In this document: positions 12,718-13,140 of the stretch, in pieces
Layout of the letters: the number at the start of each line of letters is the position of its first letter
How positions within the stretch are numbered: position 1 is the first letter of the stretch
Origin: an uncultured bacterium
GTDB taxonomy: Bacteria > Cyanobacteriota > Vampirovibrionia > Gastranaerophilales > Gastranaerophilaceae
Direction: 5' to 3'
Assembly (NCBI GenBank): GCA_947169755.1
Contig: CAMVQX010000030.1
Span: forward strand, 1 to 13,140
DNA length: 13,140 bases
Translations under genes and position numbers: made by a program
Notes under the pieces: model-generated
What the model was told of the DNA's origin: nothing
Database searches by the model: none
What the model saw: only the letters and a program-made list of their open reading frames with translations

Positions 12718-13140
12718 TGAAACGTGCTATAGAACAAGCAAAACTTGCAGCCGGAGAAATTCCCGTCGGCGCAATTATTTTAAAAAACGGAGAAGTTATT
12801 TCTTCGGCATTTAATCAAAAAGAAAAATTAAATGATGTTACGGCACACGCAGAAATTCTTGCAATTAAAAATGCTGCACAAAAATTAAACAGCTGGCATC
12901 TTGATGACTGTGAAATGTATGTAACACTTGAACCTTGCCCGATGTGCGCTTGGGCAATAATAAATTCGCGGATAAAAACTGTCTATTTCGGCTCATATGA
13001 CACAAATTACGGTGCATTAGGTTCTAAAATTGATTTACGTAACATTGCCGGTTCAAAATTAAATGTGTATGGTGGGATTATGGAAGAGGAATGCAACACT
13101 CTCATTAAAAATTATTTTGAAAAAATGAGAAAACCCGCAA
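12717..13140 (+). CDS. tadA: tRNA-specific adenosine deaminase TadA (3' end outside window)
   Basis: TadA converts A34 to inosine in the wobble position of tRNA-Arg(ACG). The frame is open to the window end (141 codons plus one base) with no stop, so only the last residues are missing. The deaminase zinc site is complete: HAE with His44 and catalytic Glu46, and PCPMC with Cys74 and Cys77. GEIPVGAII at 13-21 and the later family segment near YGALGS are also present. The ATG overlaps the kinase TAA by one base, and no better start lies nearby; the N-terminus is compact but typical. Being third in a two-component operon is unusual context for tRNA editing and probably reflects co-transcription rather than shared function. 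Confidence 0.94.
   Translation, partial: MKRAIEQAKLAAGEIPVGAIILKNGEVISSAFNQKEKLNDVTAHAEILAIKNAAQKLNSWHLDDCEMYVTLEPCPMCAWAIINSRIKTVYFGSYDTNYGALGSKIDLRNIAGSKLNVYGGIMEEECNTLIKNYFEKMRKPA

Noticed and set aside
1..13140. CRISPR array, insertion sequence, prophage, tRNA or defence island
   Set aside because: No regularly spaced repeats, transposase, integrase, terminal inverted repeats, cloverleaf or defence-like domains were seen; the only clear repeat is the two-copy 33-bp unit at 7541-7603.

Overview
This 13.1 kb window is AT-rich chromosomal DNA from a bacterium using the standard code (TGA closes the FixC-like and YkgJ-like genes and Trp is TGG). It holds fifteen protein genes: housekeeping enzymes, an anaerobe-type flavoprotein/ferredoxin pair, a SpoIID-domain protein, a CstA-type transporter next to a two-component system, and several proteins I do not recognise. 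No rRNA, tRNA, insertion sequence, phage gene or CRISPR array is visible. Low GC, the gene mix and the style of the unrecognised small proteins remind me of gut Gastranaerophilales ('Melainabacteria', Vampirovibrionia). That placement is an inference, not something the sequence proves.

Layout, left to right: prs (PRPP synthetase), a GTG-started unknown protein, a secreted SpoIID/LytB-domain protein and the HU gene all read rightward. HU ends in a strong hairpin terminator shared with the convergent rsmD (16S rRNA methyltransferase). A 45-bp divergent promoter region separates rsmD from a fixC-fixX pair. Next come an unknown P/Q-rich protein converging on a small secreted Cys-containing protein, and an unknown 206-aa protein converging on a YkgJ-type Cys-cluster protein. 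A 320-bp gene-free stretch with an orphan terminator follows, then an Hsp20 chaperone converging on cstA. Finally, divergent from cstA, comes a tightly overlapped operon: OmpR-type response regulator, Cache-like sensor kinase and tadA (tRNA adenosine deaminase, cut by the window end).

The most interesting signal is in how genes start. Genes at the head of transcripts fall into two classes. Six (prs, the 1245 gene, HU, the 6876 gene, the 6986 gene, hsp20) have a purine-rich Shine-Dalgarno 5-8 nt from the start. Seven (spoIID-like, rsmD, fixC-like, the 5471 gene, ykgJ-like, cstA, the response regulator) have none, but carry a -10-like hexamer ending 6-8 nt before the ATG, so transcription would begin at or next to the start codon. 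This suggests widespread leaderless mRNAs beside classical SD-led ones.

A second point of interest is the cstA/two-component intergenic region. Two pairs of 7-bp AT elements with an 11-bp period sit next to a weak cstA -35 and on the regulator's own promoter. This fits OmpR-type control of cstA and autoregulation, but is unproven. I see no clearly new multi-gene system such as a defence or biosynthetic island.
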